This document shows positions 24,548 to 37,206 of a DNA stretch of 64,000 nucleotides, piece after piece. The DNA lies in assembly GCA_020055645.1 (NCBI GenBank), contig CM034547.1:49416909-49480908 (forward strand), given 5' to 3'. Positions within the stretch are counted from its first letter, which is position 1, and each line of letters starts with the position of its first letter. The notes below the pieces were generated by a model. The model had not been told where the DNA came from. It saw nothing but the letters and a program-made list of their open reading frames with translations, and ran no database searches. The position numbers were made by a program, and so were the translations under genes. The DNA comes from Tomocerus qinae (taxonomy: Eukaryota; Arthropoda; Collembola; Entomobryomorpha; Tomoceridae).

Positions 24548-27013
24548 GTAGGACTTGCCCACTATTGCAAATACTTCGACACAGAGTTAGATCAAAGTCA
24601 ATGTATTAGCTCAGTTTTTTTTTATTTTCTACTAACTAACGATATAGTGCAATTCTCATACTATAACTTGAGATGAAGAATAGCCCATCTTGAACAAACT
24701 ATTACTAGTAAGAAAAAACGAAGTGATTTTATCGCCAGTGACTGAGTCTGTCGTGGGTCGGGTAACATGTCCAGCTGATTTATTCCACTGAGTTTTGTTC
24801 TGAACAATCTTAAGAGTGTCCTTCCTGTTGTAAAAAATTTTCTCAACTGTCTAGAAATAATTTAGGTATTAGCAATTCCTACAGGTCAAAAATCATTTAT
24901 GGGTATTCGCCCTCATTTCTTGTATAATTTTTTTTTCGAGTGACAAGAGAAAGCTAAACATGGCATCATAAGAAAAAGTTTGATTGAATTCGTGGCCTTT
25001 AATTCAATGAAAAATGAATGAGGAGGGCAAGAGTAGTAGCGCCAAGGTGAAATATTATTTTTTTGGGCGTAGAAATAGTAGAATCCTTTTGAGGTAGAGA
25101 ATCTTCTTAGTAGTTGTTTGTCTGTGTGGGTACTTAACGTTTTCCAAGACAGGAAGAAGGCTAAGTAGAAAGTAAAGGTACTACATAAATACAGACACAC
25201 ATCCAACTTTGAGAAAAGAAAGTAAAAGAAAGATTGTCAGTTAGAGTGGTGGATGTGGTAGAGGTATCTACTTTTTAGGGTTACTACCCTTAGACCAGCC
25301 GTGTGTAGTGCATTGGATAGGTAATAGAAGACGAGAGGAGACCAAGATCCAGGATCTCTTGTTTGCAACAGAACAAACTCGTGGAGAAGTGTACCAAAGA
25401 AAAGTAGACTGAACACAGGCAGTCCAATCCAAGCCAGTTCCTTTTCCTTAGCTCCAGCTAGGTGAGTATTGATTTTAAGAAGCCATTAGTATAAGTTGTG
25501 TGTACTGAAACTGGAAGAGTAGAAAAGACCAGACGAAGATGAAACCGGAGTTAGTATGTAGTTGATACGATGAGATGCAGTCTGCATGGATATCTGTCCC
25601 GTGATCCTATGTGTATGTGTACTATACTACTAACTTACTACGACTACAGCATAAAACTATTCAATAGACATTCTTAAGTTAAACCGTATCTAAGCAAAGT
25701 TAAGATACTAAACACAACAAGTCTAGGAAGGAAGGAAGACTAACACTACCAACAGTTCTAGTATTACCATACTAGTAGCATGTATGTACCTGTGTGCATT
25801 GCATACTACTTTCTACTAGTGTGTAGTAGGAGTAACAACTTGCTACACAACCGAGAAAAGGAGCACAGATACAGAACAGAACTAACAGCTTAGTTTGTCA
25901 GTTTTACTCTTTAGTTCCTCCAGATCGCTAGTGGTCCATATGGGCTAATCTAATAAAGTGGGACAGGGATGCGATGTAATGTGTCTCTTCTTGTTTTTCC
26001 TACTTCTGCATACTATACCTTTACTCTAGTAAATGCAAATGGAAAGGAACAGAAAACATTTAGTAGATACTATACTTACCTACCTTGTAATCCATTTACT
26101 ACAGATATAGACAACATGTAGAAATGTCTGGACATGTGAACATACGATACAGGGAATCCCAAAACTAAAATATCCCTCATAGTACTGTCCTCCAATGTGT
26201 CTTTATGCTTTAATATTCCAATTCACCTAAGTAGTTAGTGATCATGTTAATAGTATAGCTGTTCGAAATTCAGGGAATGATCTTGGAGAACTCAGGCTTC
26301 TTGCTTAACAAGTAATTGTTAACAATATTAAAACAGCAATTCCAAATTTACAATTTAAAATGTTTATTTTATAACCCACTACTTTTCACTACTTATTGAA
26401 TCGAAGCTTATGAAGCTTTTTACCAATATAAGGTTCATTGAATTTCACAACAATGACAAAAGATTATAAGAAAAATAATTTAAGTACTTCGGGTGTATTT
26501 ACTGAAAGTTAAGACTTCCTGATGGTATATAATTTTGGTATTCTGGTGTCTCAATGTAGGAAGTACAAAAGAAAATGAAAGAAAAGTTCCAGGCTCCTAA
26601 TTTTTAACACCCTGTACTTTATATTGTAAAGGTGACTCCGTTTGAATGCTAATACATTGAAACTATCTCTATCACTTTGCTTGTCTTAACTAGTTAACTA
26701 CCTGCTCTGGCCTTGCTCTTCTCATTTGGTCTTACTACCTAGCACTAACGATTAGCCTTTGTGTTACAATGCAAAATGGAAAACGAAGGAATACAAGTAC
26801 ATAGCGAACATATTGGCAGCAGAGAATAAAGTGCCTTATCACATATATATAATATAGTATTGCATGGACTTAAGTGCCAGATTGCGTGTCGTGTCGGAAA
26901 ATGTAAAAGGAGAAGGGGAAGTGTGTATTAGAGAAAGTAACGTCCTAAATAGTAGTACTTTCCTGGCCTTTCTCCTGTCTGATAGTCTTTTTGTGTATCT
27001 CATCTGTTTTGTC

Positions 27014-27026
27014 TTGAGTTGAGTTG
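27014..27026. repeat. (TTGAG)n pentamer repeat
   Basis: TTGAGTTGAGTTG. Similar TTGAG doublets occur at 47822-47833 and near 45184 and 54911. It is related in form to the TTGAC doublets reported under findings. Confidence 0.6.
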
Positions 27027-27543
27027 TCCTCCATTATAAACGGTGTATTTCACAGTTAGAAAACAAATCACTCTTGACTCAACTATAGGGCAAGTAAACA
27101 CTAGCCCATAATATAGAATTATTAAAACCACTACAATAGTAGTAGAAGGTACCTGTATATGATAGTATAGTGAGTGTATGAAAGGGTAGAAATGGTAATG
27201 GTACCACTGAAGAGTGTTGAGCAGTTTAGTTCGTTTACTTTATGGAATTATAAGAAGACTTTTGAGCCAGAAGCACTTTGTAGAGCCACTAACTAGATTG
27301 GCTAACTACAAATAAGCAAGGCCAGGAAATGCATAATGTAATATGTATTATGTATTAAGTTATGACTCGCAGCATAATATGAATGAAGAGCTGCAGCTGA
27401 GCCTCAACCTTGTAAGGGACTTAAGAACTACAGAAAGAGAGCACTACATTCAATTCAAACACATGAATACAAACTAAACTGTGGACATATATACAATAGA
27501 AAGGTTTATAGGGAGAAAACTCACTTATGCCTAAGCACTTAGT

Positions 27544-27559
27544 AGAGAGAGAGAGAGAG
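27544..27559. repeat. (AG)8 microsatellite
   Basis: Eight perfect AG units. Confidence 0.9.
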
Positions 27560-28904
27560 GTGCGTTATCTTTTAGTAGGACGCTTATCCGTGTGCTTTCA
27601 CCTTCTTAAGAAAATTGAGACTGCACTAGGAGAGAACTTTAAAGTTGAATTAGAGGTTTAAGCTTAAGTAGTGTACGTAGTATAAGGGAAGAGTGCTTTG
27701 GAGTCTGGATGCAACTAAATTACCTAACGTGCGTAAATGTAACCTAAGGTTCGTCTGAAATTTAAATTGCGATGAATCCAATCCACCTTAACTCAGTCTT
27801 GTGGAAGATTATATATTTTCTTGCTTTATTATTCACGCTATGACTATGTACTGAGATTTCAATAGAATAATGTTTTCTACGAGACCATTTAGCCTTTAAT
27901 AGCATTTTCGTTATGGTCATTAGGCTAAACTCTGCTAATACTATTTCTTGTTAGTAAGATGATGAGATTTAAACGCTTGATTACGTTGCATTGCTTAAAT
28001 TCTAAAAGCTATTGCAGATCTTTTCAGTTAAACTGTTTTGTGTTGCTTCAAGGATTTAATTCGTTATCCTCTTTCAACTAAAAGTACTATTTATAAATAC
28101 CATCCAGAGATCTAATCAAATACTGGTCTGTACCACAGAGAAAACACTTGGTTTACCATTCTAATCGATTTTTACGGACATATATCCAAGATTAATATAA
28201 ATACCAATTATATAAAATCTTCTGATTATGTATTTTTATTACATTATAAACGAAATAGGTCCAAGGGTGTTTTTCTGTTGTTGATTCCTAAAATATTAAA
28301 AAAAAGAGAATGTGTTGAAAAAATAAACAAGATAGCATTTGTTTACTAAGCACATGTAAACAATATTAAATTTATTAAATCTTGGTGGCCAAAGTTCATC
28401 ACATGACGGGTTAAAATTTATTGCTAACTATGTGATCTGTATCTTCAGCAATATTAAGTACTAGTGGTAAAATCATCGAAATAATCAACATCTATGTATA
28501 CTATAAACTTTTAAGTTTTGAATTAGGCTACAATAATAGTAACGTTTAACATATTCCATAGTTGCTTGCTATTTTTTCTAGTTATGGTTATCAAACTGAT
28601 AACTCTAAAGTATTTTGTTTATTTGGTGTATGAATCTTTGCTAGTTTATTTATTTAGTACACAATGCATAGACATTGATGTAGAATCGTGATATCCTCAT
28701 ACAATGCAGTTGAAACGAAGTTAGCATAATTTATATGTAGTTCTTTACCACTGTAAAATATAGAGATAGATTTTAGGGGGAGAGGTGAAGAAGAGTAAAA
28801 GTTCAGAATTGTGTATGGTGTAGTATATGATAGAGGCAATGTAGATGATGCAGTTGGAAAGGGGTAAAATTTTATGTTAGACATTAGACATATGGGTTGT
28901 CATG

Positions 28905-29087
28905 TCATGAAAATTGAATGAGATTATCGCGTAATAACTCTAAGGATCGATGTGTGCCGACACCCTTTGACTCAATTTGGGTAGTCTCATCAGGACAGGG
29001 TTGAGAGAAGAATACGTAATCGCACCGGTCGTGCCATGCCAATGTGTCTCTGCTTGTCGTCTTCGCCATGTAGTTCACTCTCTGCTG
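28905..29087 (-). CDS. Candidate terminal exon of an unidentified minus-strand gene
   Basis: On the minus strand a strong acceptor (CGCTCTCTCTCCTCCTTGCAG) is followed by 61 codons ending in TGA. The region is much richer in G+C than its surroundings, and third positions are mostly G or C over the first 40 codons. The peptide runs QQRVNYMAKTTSRDTLAW, HDRCDYVFFSQPCPDE, then TTQIESKGVGTHRSLELL. An internal ATG with a good context (ACTACATGG, start at 29069) could alternatively open a 54-residue product. I recognise no family. No partner exon upstream on this strand matches with certainty, and the + strand is also open here, so this may be a GC-rich regulatory patch. If real, it is a gene nested on the opposite strand within the long intron. 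Confidence 0.3.
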   Translation of the reverse strand, partial: QQRVNYMAKTTSRDTLAWHDRCDYVFFSQPCPDETTQIESKGVGTHRSLELLRDNLIQFS

Positions 29088-32000
29088 CTGCAAGGAGGAG
29101 AGAGAGCGATAGTCAGTTCTGAGCAGTACAACCAAAATCCTTTACTGTCGTCGTCAACCTATCTACATTTAAATGTTCACTGCGTTGTCCTCATTCCTTC
29201 TGCACATTGCACTGTCATTTCGTGGAGTTCGCTAGACTCCTCGGTCAGACACATTCTGTTCCTTTCTATATCTCCATAATCCCAAATACTCAGCCGAGCA
29301 GAAGGAATAACTGTAAAGTATTACATACTCTGTTCCATACCCAATGCACTGCTAGCTATCATGGAGGATGCTGAATAGTGACGGATTGGGAAAGCTTTCT
29401 ATTTACATGTCTCTCTGTAGGAATATTCTTGCACAAGTTATAACACGCAACACTATCTCTCCAATATTATGACCTAAGCTTCTACAATAGTATTGACAAT
29501 TCCTTTGTCACTCCTACCAGCTTTAGTTACACATACATAGATATGTGCTTATTACCAATCCCAAGAATAACGAAATTATAGACAGTTATACACTATTGAA
29601 TACATTTTCGAAGCTTTCTTGAGATGCTCCGTTAGGATTGCAAAATTTTGGAACTGGAAAAGTAAGACGTAGGATGTAGGATGGTATAATGAAATTAAGT
29701 GTGCTATATACACTTCACGTTACACTTGCTTTTGTAATATTGAGCTGAACAAAACCGGAAGTTAGCTTGGTAAATCAATAAAATCTGTGTACATAGAAAG
29801 TACAAAAGGAACGTAGGTAGTTGCAAACATGTTTATATAAGAACCGTGCTGTATCTACAGTTTGTTTAGTACAACTTTGTAATTTTTACTAGACTTTCAA
29901 TCTTGAAAGCAACGATCAGATTCGAGCACCTACTGCAGATACTAGTAAAATTGATATTTGTAGGGATTGTAGTGAGTGTGTGTTTTGTTATTTCTGAATG
30001 CTAGGGATTTGCAGATGAACACTTATGCTCATACATTCCATATTATTGAGCTTGAAAAGTGTATAAGGCTATTGGTTTGAATCCCCAATCCTGCTCTTAT
30101 TTCACGATTGTTCAAAAGAACTGCTTTCGCACATAAGTAGGCGAAGGCATCTACAATTTTAAGCTGGGTCGGCTTACAATTTTTCGACAACAACACAAAC
30201 TAAAATAACACCGCCAAGATATTCATGCGTTGAGCAGAGAGGATTTATTTTCATGGGATTCTCCATCTTCACGATGTCTTAGCCTTTTACTGCTCGTTGC
30301 TCTATGGACCTTTTCGGTTTCAATTCTGAAACACACAAGCAAGCCTTCCTTGTTAGCTTGTTCTTCATACAAATACAGGGAGCATTTTTCCTAGATATTT
30401 ATTCCTGTACCTTTGTTAAGAAATTCGTTATTTATCATTTTGAATTTTGCAAACAGGATCATAAATATTTGGAGCAACTTGATCTTAGATTCTGGTCTTA
30501 GAGTTCGGCACAAATTCTAGGTCTTAGAGTCTGTGCCCAATGGAGTGACGCATTTAAGTTTTTGTTTTGATTCGCATTGAAACAGAATTTATTAATTTTA
30601 ATACAATTAAATTGTAGTTTAATTAAGTAGCGTTCATTACTGTCCTAGCCTTGTAATTAAGTGGCTAAAATAATTTCGCTTTTAGAGATAGAAAATCCTT
30701 GTTGTGTAATGTCTGGTGTACAGTTTCTATATTTCTACTTTCACTTTCGAAGGAACTTGTAATGTAACTTTTGATAAACTGATATTGATAATGTAATGCT
30801 ACAGAGCAATACGGGAGATGCAAGTACAAGGATGTTTTGAAAAATTACTTCAGTAATTTGATTTTATGATATAAACTTTAATGATAATAATATTATAACT
30901 GTTGACTACGGGGCATGTGGTACAGTGTGCTCATTGCAAGAAGTGCAGTGGTATAGTGAAAGTCTTTGTCTATATATTATAAAGGTAGATAGATGCATTT
31001 ATAAGGTACCTGCTTGAAATTACCTCCCTGTGTGGAATTGTTATTGTAACCTACTATTGGATTTTCATGTTGCATATCTACTTTGTAAGTGAAAAGAAGC
31101 CATGCAAGACAAAGGTCATGTCAATGTATCTAAAGTAGTTCGTTTATAATGGAATTTATAATATATATGTAGGGTACATAAACGTTACAGTTGAAAATAA
31201 TAGTAATATCCACAAACCGAGATCAGGGTAAATCACAGGCATCACATGACAAGTTGTGCCTTTACCGTCTGTCGTTCTGAGAAGCGAAATAGAGCGTTGT
31301 TGAAAAAGCCGAGGAGCAAAGTTAAAAAAGCCAGACTTGTGTAGTACAACTAGGTAATACTACTACGTATTGGTACCTAAATGTAAGTAGGTAATAGGTA
31401 TCCACTTATGTTACATGTTACATACCTCTACTATATTCTAGAGCTACATTATGTTATGTAGAGTATATATATCAATACTTACCTAGGATTCTATCACCTT
31501 GTGTATGGATACATACTTAGTTCAGAAATGTAATATAGTAAAGCGTGGATAAAAGCTAAGCTGAGTATATAAGCCAAAACTAGGATGGGTAGTGGGTACT
31601 TTATAAGTATTTACATTTGATGTGATCTGGGTTAGCAGTGAAAGTGAACTGAGCGAGTTGTAATGTAAGTACCACTCGTATAAAGAGTAATAGAGGATTG
31701 GATAGAAAATCGAGGAAGACGGGTGGAGTTCTCCGCAGGAGCTAAAGTGAAGAGTCGAGAGGAAGCCGGGGAAAGCCTTGAGCCTTTCACCATTTCAACA
31801 TTTGCAGAATTCACATAAATGCCACTATATCTAATGATTTCAGTGTAGCAGAAAATTCCAGATTTTATCTTTCCCCCACCACTCTAACTATACATTAGTA
31901 ATATACTTTTACATTCTCTCTATATAGAGCAGACAAGACATAGACAGTTTCTACGATAGTGGCCTGTAGCCTCCGCATTCAGACAGACACTCGACTCTAA

Positions 32001-33126
32001 CGCTCTGTTACTTGCATTTCGTTTTCTTACACTTACGCTCAACTACGGGTTGATAATTTACCTTCATCTTTCCTTTCTTCACACTTAATGGTAACAAATT
32101 TAGGCATTCCCTTCTATTTATCAATGGAAATATTGATAACGGAAATCCATCCTATTCTCCTTCCTACCATTATCTTTTAAAACTTCCATTGTACTACTAC
32201 ATTGTGGCGTAATAATTGCTTTTTAGTTAATAACTGCCAACAGACTTTAGTCTCATTATCTATGTTGACAAAACAGCATCAGTTCTAAATTCAATGTTTT
32301 ATTGCTTTTTGGGTACAAGTACTAGATAGTACTATGATATTAGCTAAACAAATGTATGTGAAACATTAATTTTTTTCATGGAAATGATTTCCCTGTGTAA
32401 GATAACATTCAAATGCTTTGCCATCACAGCACCAAATAATAATGCTCCGGAGGGGCGTTTTCGTAATAAATACGCCTTGCATGTTTTGATTTGACATCAA
32501 ATTATTAGATCCGATGGTACATTTTAGATCCTGTCTTTTTGCTTGTCACAAAATCAAGAGAATCTAAACGAATGTTTGAAAAATTACGTAGGAGCCAAAA
32601 TTAAGTTAACATCAATGAAGGGGAAATATTAAAGATGTGTATTATGTTTGAACTGAACAAACTAATAATTCATATTATTCATATCATAATAAACCCCTCT
32701 TCTGATTTGTGATTTGTTTCTAAAAGTTTCACTTCTGAAAATTGCTACATTTTAGGTAGGATCTTCAAAATTATCTAACTTAATCAACGGATAAATAAAA
32801 TAACACTTTAACGTCTTTGAGTCCATATTCTGTAATTCTATATTAGAAATATAACAAAATCAGGAGCACAATAGGGTGTATATAGTATAAACTCTGTGTT
32901 ATAATAGGCTGTATATATTATTTAAGTGGGTAGAGAAGGTAGTATTATTGTGACAATGAGTGTAAAGTGTTTTGGTTTCTTCATTTATCTGCATCACTAA
33001 GTTTTCTGTTAGAAAAGTGAAAAAGGGTTAAGTCTCAGATCCGATTAAAACGAGCTTTCTCCACGCTTTGGTTTTGGGTATAGATTTAAATTTTACGTGT
33101 TGGTATACAATTTCCTTTGATTTGAT

Positions 33127-33150
33127 GTATGACTGGCTGTATGACTGGCT
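33127..33150. repeat. 12 bp tandem duplication GTATGACTGGCT x2
   Basis: Two perfect adjacent copies, followed by a further partial match (AATGGCT). Confidence 0.85.
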
Positions 33151-34324
33151 ACAAATGGCTAATAGAAATTACAGGTATAAGTCGGTAGAGGCAAGGCACA
33201 GATAAATTTGTAGATAAAAACATGTACAGATATAAAAGAGCATTAGCGTATGGTGGTGAAAGTTAATATGGAGGAAATGAAAGCGAGGAAAGTTATCTCG
33301 TATGCATATAAGTCAGTATGGGGTAAGGAGATACATAATAATGAATAAAGCAGGCAAAAAGGGAAGTGCAGCAGGAAGGCTTCAGTTTTAATATAAGTCA
33401 ATGTATATGCGTTCAGGTTTCGTTGAGGGAGTAGAGAAGCCTAGTTATCTAGTTAGGCCTTATGTTAAGAGATATCTGTATTTGGGTAAGATTTACTCTT
33501 GTTAGTAGGTTGCTTTATGTTGGTTGGGATGGGGAGTGAAGGAAAGGATAGTGTCCGTAGATTTAAAAAGCGTAGCCGTCCTCCCTCCCAACCGAGAGTA
33601 CAATTCTGAGATAAAGTATAACCATGGATTGTTATTTGCTTTCCTTGCATGAGCCAAAGAGAGATGAGTTCATGCATACATAATATTTTGTGTAGACGCT
33701 CGGTATAAAGTAGTATTATCCAACATGACAGGACAGGGCTCTATGCCAATACCAACTACACTCTTCTCCTGTATTTACTGTTTTACTAGTTTATTAGTGA
33801 AGATGTTTTCATTCTATTTCCATTGTGCACCATCGTCTTACATTATTATGCATAGATACCTGATCTTCTTATATGCACGATAAGTAACTGGAATAAAGAA
33901 GGTATGAAATGAATTGCCGGCGGGGCACACCAAGTCTAGATAATAAAATAACATTAGCTGTACTAGTATAGTAGGATGTGGTTTGCTTTATCTTACGAAT
34001 AAGGAAAGCACATGACCCTGACAGTTAGTGAAAGTATACCTAGAAGACAAGAAGTGTGTTTGACTGTGGAAATTGCTTTGGCATTATTAATGTGCATGCG
34101 TTTCATTCATACCTAATGGTTACAGGAGGGAGGGAGTATTGTGTAGCTGGCATTGCCACTACTTAAGTACAAACCTCGAGATGTGCATTTACCTTTTAGA
34201 TATACATAGTAAGATCAGACTAAGCAAAGAGTAGGCGACTAGGTCGCTAATAAATGATGCATACATGATGATATTTAATAGAGTTTAATGTTTGCTCTAA
34301 TGCTTTATTTTATTGTGACTTACA

Positions 34325-34434
34325 GGCTCGCCGGCTGATAAAGCAGATTTAGAAGTTGGTGATGAAATTCTGGAAGTTAATGGGCGATCGTTAGAAGATG
34401 CAACGCACACAGAAGTCATATCACATATTCACCA
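34325..34434 (+). CDS. Exon B: core of a PDZ domain
   Basis: The acceptor TTATTTTATTGTGACTTACAG and donor CAG|GTAACT bound a 110-nt exon, entered in phase 1 and left in phase 0. It encodes the most diagnostic part of a PDZ domain: a (G)SPADKA turn, LEVGDEILEVNG (the conserved GD.I..VNG signature), then helix 2, DATHTEVISHIHQ. PDZ domains bind short C-terminal peptides of partner proteins; the His in DATHTE lies at the start of helix 2, where a His selects class I ligands (S/T at -2). That inference is by alignment in my head. The match to PDZ continues in frame into exon C. The parts before SPAD (first strands and carboxylate loop) must come from upstream exons, probably A. I cannot name the orthologue. 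Confidence 0.88.
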
Positions 34435-34925
34435 GGTAACTTTTACTAGTTCCGTGTATTAGCAAAGTGACATGTGTTCCTGTCATTTCTGGCTTCTCTT
34501 TTAATTAGCAAACCCACCCGTTCACTTTACTCAAATGAGCTAAAAATTTCATGGAACCCACCAGCTGCTTAACTTATATTTATCGATTTACATTTTTGGC
34601 CTTCAGACTATACCGATTTAGCTGAGGTTTACAAATGAACTTTTGGTGGGTACCTCTATTCTCAGAAGCTGCTAATTTAAAATGGTGCAAACATACGAAC
34701 TTTTTGTACACCATCTGATTAATCTCTAAGCGACTCATTTGAGTAAGGGGCTTCAATGATGTAATTAAGTAAATATTTATGTACTGTAGTGAAAGTATAA
34801 AACTTTAGGGTGGAATAAACGAGTGGTAGGTTAAGTAGAAACGATTGAAAAAACCTTTGCCCATCTTGGAGCCGTTATTTCTATCCTAGTTGAAACTTGA
34901 AACTAGACATTTTCTATTTTTGCAG
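34435..34925 (+). other. Intron B-C (491 bp)
   Basis: A short GT-AG intron beginning GTAACT and ending TTCTATTTTTGCAG. It splits the PDZ domain between helix 2 and the last strand. Confidence 0.8.
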
Positions 34926-34983
34926 TGCATAAGGTCGAGAACAATATGTCTTCGAGTCAAAAGAAGAAGTGGAAACAAATTGG
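34926..34983 (+). CDS. Exon C: last strand of the PDZ domain and linker
   Basis: A 58-nt exon with textbook signals: acceptor ACATTTTCTATTTTTGCAG and donor G|GTAAGT. Entered in phase 0 from B, it reads CIRSRTICLRVKRRSGNKL plus a split Gly. SRTICLRVKR is a good final PDZ beta strand (alternating hydrophobics, then basic residues), so B and C together complete the fold. Exit is phase 1, which matches the acceptor at 56820 that begins exon D; the split codon becomes GGG (Gly). The basic tail KRRSGNK could contact acidic lipid or be a phosphorylation site, but that is inference. It is too short to be found as an ORF and was located by signals and phase. Confidence 0.85.
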
Positions 34984-37192
34984 GTAAGTAAATCATGTTC
35001 GAATTACTTCTTAACCTAACTGTACATCTACTTAATCCACTACTACTAAACATTTCATGCACAGCAGACAAAGTCGTGAATAGATGTTATTGCGGTATTT
35101 TTCATTCAATTTTTCGCACACATATGCTTTGCTTAACAATTGGAATTCTCGCTTATATTTATGGTAAAATGGGATAAAAATAATTACCACTAACTTGTGT
35201 GGGCTATAATGAACTGGATGTATCCATATTGGTAGGATTGCATTTCGCCAAATATAGTGTTTCAAAAATGATCTTGTTTGAGATTAATAAGAACACATCT
35301 TGATTAATGCTTAGACAAGTTTACGATTTCAACTATTAACATTAAATCAAGGTACTTGTATGGGCATAGTAAGCAGTTAAAACAGATGTTTCCAAAAATT
35401 GATCTCTCTCATCATCAATTTAGTCTAGTGTCTATTACATTGAACATGCGTTAGTGCACATCAAATTGTTTATGCCATGGATGCTTGAAATGACACTAAA
35501 AATATGCGTGGAAAATCTTAAGATGTGACTTTAGATTAGATCTTTATTTAAGCTGATCATAACATACTGCTAAAGTCAGTAGAAAATGCATTTGTAACAC
35601 AAATGTAATCTTATTAAGACCAGTCTCGAATATCAATATGTCAGTTTCTCATAATATCACGCAGACATTACAATACAATTCCATTAATTGCATTAGATAT
35701 GTTAAATATAATTGCCATAATACATATTACATTAGATCGAACTCTTTCCAAAATGATTGTACTCTTGGTTTAAAAATTGTAACCGCTATATTGACCGCTA
35801 GTATTTGCAGATTCAATTATTTATGTTTCCTATGTAATACTTTAGCAATTCATGTAACTAGTATAGTTGTTACTTGGAAAAAGAATTTCCTGGCTAGGGA
35901 ATAAGAGAAAGGGAAAGCAAGGAAAGGACAAATTACTAACAATAATTGGGTACTACATTTGCAATAAAGTAACACATAGCCACACCATAAAACGATGGTA
36001 GGATGAAAGTGCAAAAGGAGAGTGAGAGTGAAAAAAATGAGTTGAATGTAAACATATTAAAGCTCCATTTATTTTGTGAGCACAGTGACATAAACGAACT
36101 CACTAAGTTTTACCAAATGTTCAGTGCAGTATGTCGTAATAATAAACTAGTAAAGTCCGGTTTCTTTTAGTAACTTGTAGTTTCTCTCTGTCACTGCCAA
36201 AGGATTACATACGCTGCTAACGATAAGTATACATTTCAGTACTTACACAAGCCAAACCCAACTAAGGACCTTACACTGTATTGCAAAAGATCCGCTAGAA
36301 AAGTAGCTACTAACAAATAAAAATAGGAACAGCTACGTTTCCTCGTTTGTTTCAAAATTTCACTCATTCTTGGTTTGGACGTGCTTGGAATGACGAGAGT
36401 GGGATAATAGTTCATAAATAGTGTTATTCGTCCATTACACACGCACGTATTTCAAATCCCATCAACTTTCAGCTTATCAGCTCTTTATGTTACATTTTCA
36501 TATAACTGTGGTACCTGACCAACCTTTTACTGATAGACTAAACCGTACTAATTATTTTAGCTAGTTACTAAAAGTCTTGATATACTATTGTCCTAAGATC
36601 AAACTGTCGGTTTTGAATTCATTTCCTATTTATTTTACATTACAGTGCACTTCATCCAAGGTTTTGTTGAAAAAGGGAATTATGTTATGCATTTTGAATA
36701 ATTTCCGCTGGACAAGTGAGGACAAAAATGAAAACAATAAATGAAAACATCTTAAAACATAAAATTTTCTGTGGTGAAACAATGACAGAGATGGTTCCTT
36801 TTGTTAAAAATAGATTAAGAGAATAAGCAAACTTCATATCCATGTCTCATTTCTTTATGCCATGATCAATGATGAATTATAATCCCAAAGGTCTAGTTTT
36901 ATACGTAATTGAAGATTTTGATTGATATAACTATTTTAGAGAAAATTGTGGATGGAGTAATTTAGAAAATTACGGTGGTGCATGATTAGCAGCAGTGAGC
37001 TTTTTCGCAAGGATTGTCAAAGTCTTGCTCAGTTTCAGTTATTATGAGCAATAGGCCTTTAATCTTTACCCGATACGGCCATCATGACACGATGTAACAT
37101 TAAACTAATTGCCTCAAATTAAAAGCTGATGTAGAAGGGATATAAATAGCTACCGTGAAATATAGTGGAGGCTATTGATCCGACTATTATGG

Positions 37193-37206
37193 AATTGCCG
37201 GCAATT
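37193..37206. repeat. 14 bp palindrome AATTGCCGGCAATT
   Basis: Perfectly self-complementary over 14 bases. The 11-mer GAATTGCCGGC also occurs at 33911-33921. A few such palindromes are expected by chance. Confidence 0.5.

Larger units (their letters stand above)
4726..34324. other. Long AT-rich non-coding stretch, putative 29.6 kb intron
   Basis: If exon A and exon B belong together, this is one intron of about 29.6 kb, beginning GTACGT and ending TTATTTTATTGTGACTTACAG. If Z at 24466 is a first exon, the part after 24547 is still intron and the part before is its 5' flank. Apart from the listed items (candidate exons X and Z, a MITE-like element, two related coding-like fragments, tandem repeats, hairpins, one minus-strand candidate) I see only AT-rich DNA with chance-length open frames. 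Confidence 0.5.

Noticed and set aside
30072-30096. ATTGGTTTGAATCCCCAAT, resembling a tRNA T-arm
   Set aside because: The stem closes a 9-nt rather than 7-nt loop, and no D-arm or acceptor stem can be drawn.
4726-34324. Promoters, enhancers and TATA boxes in the long AT-rich region
   Set aside because: TATA-like words are everywhere at this composition; none can be tied to a start site from sequence alone.
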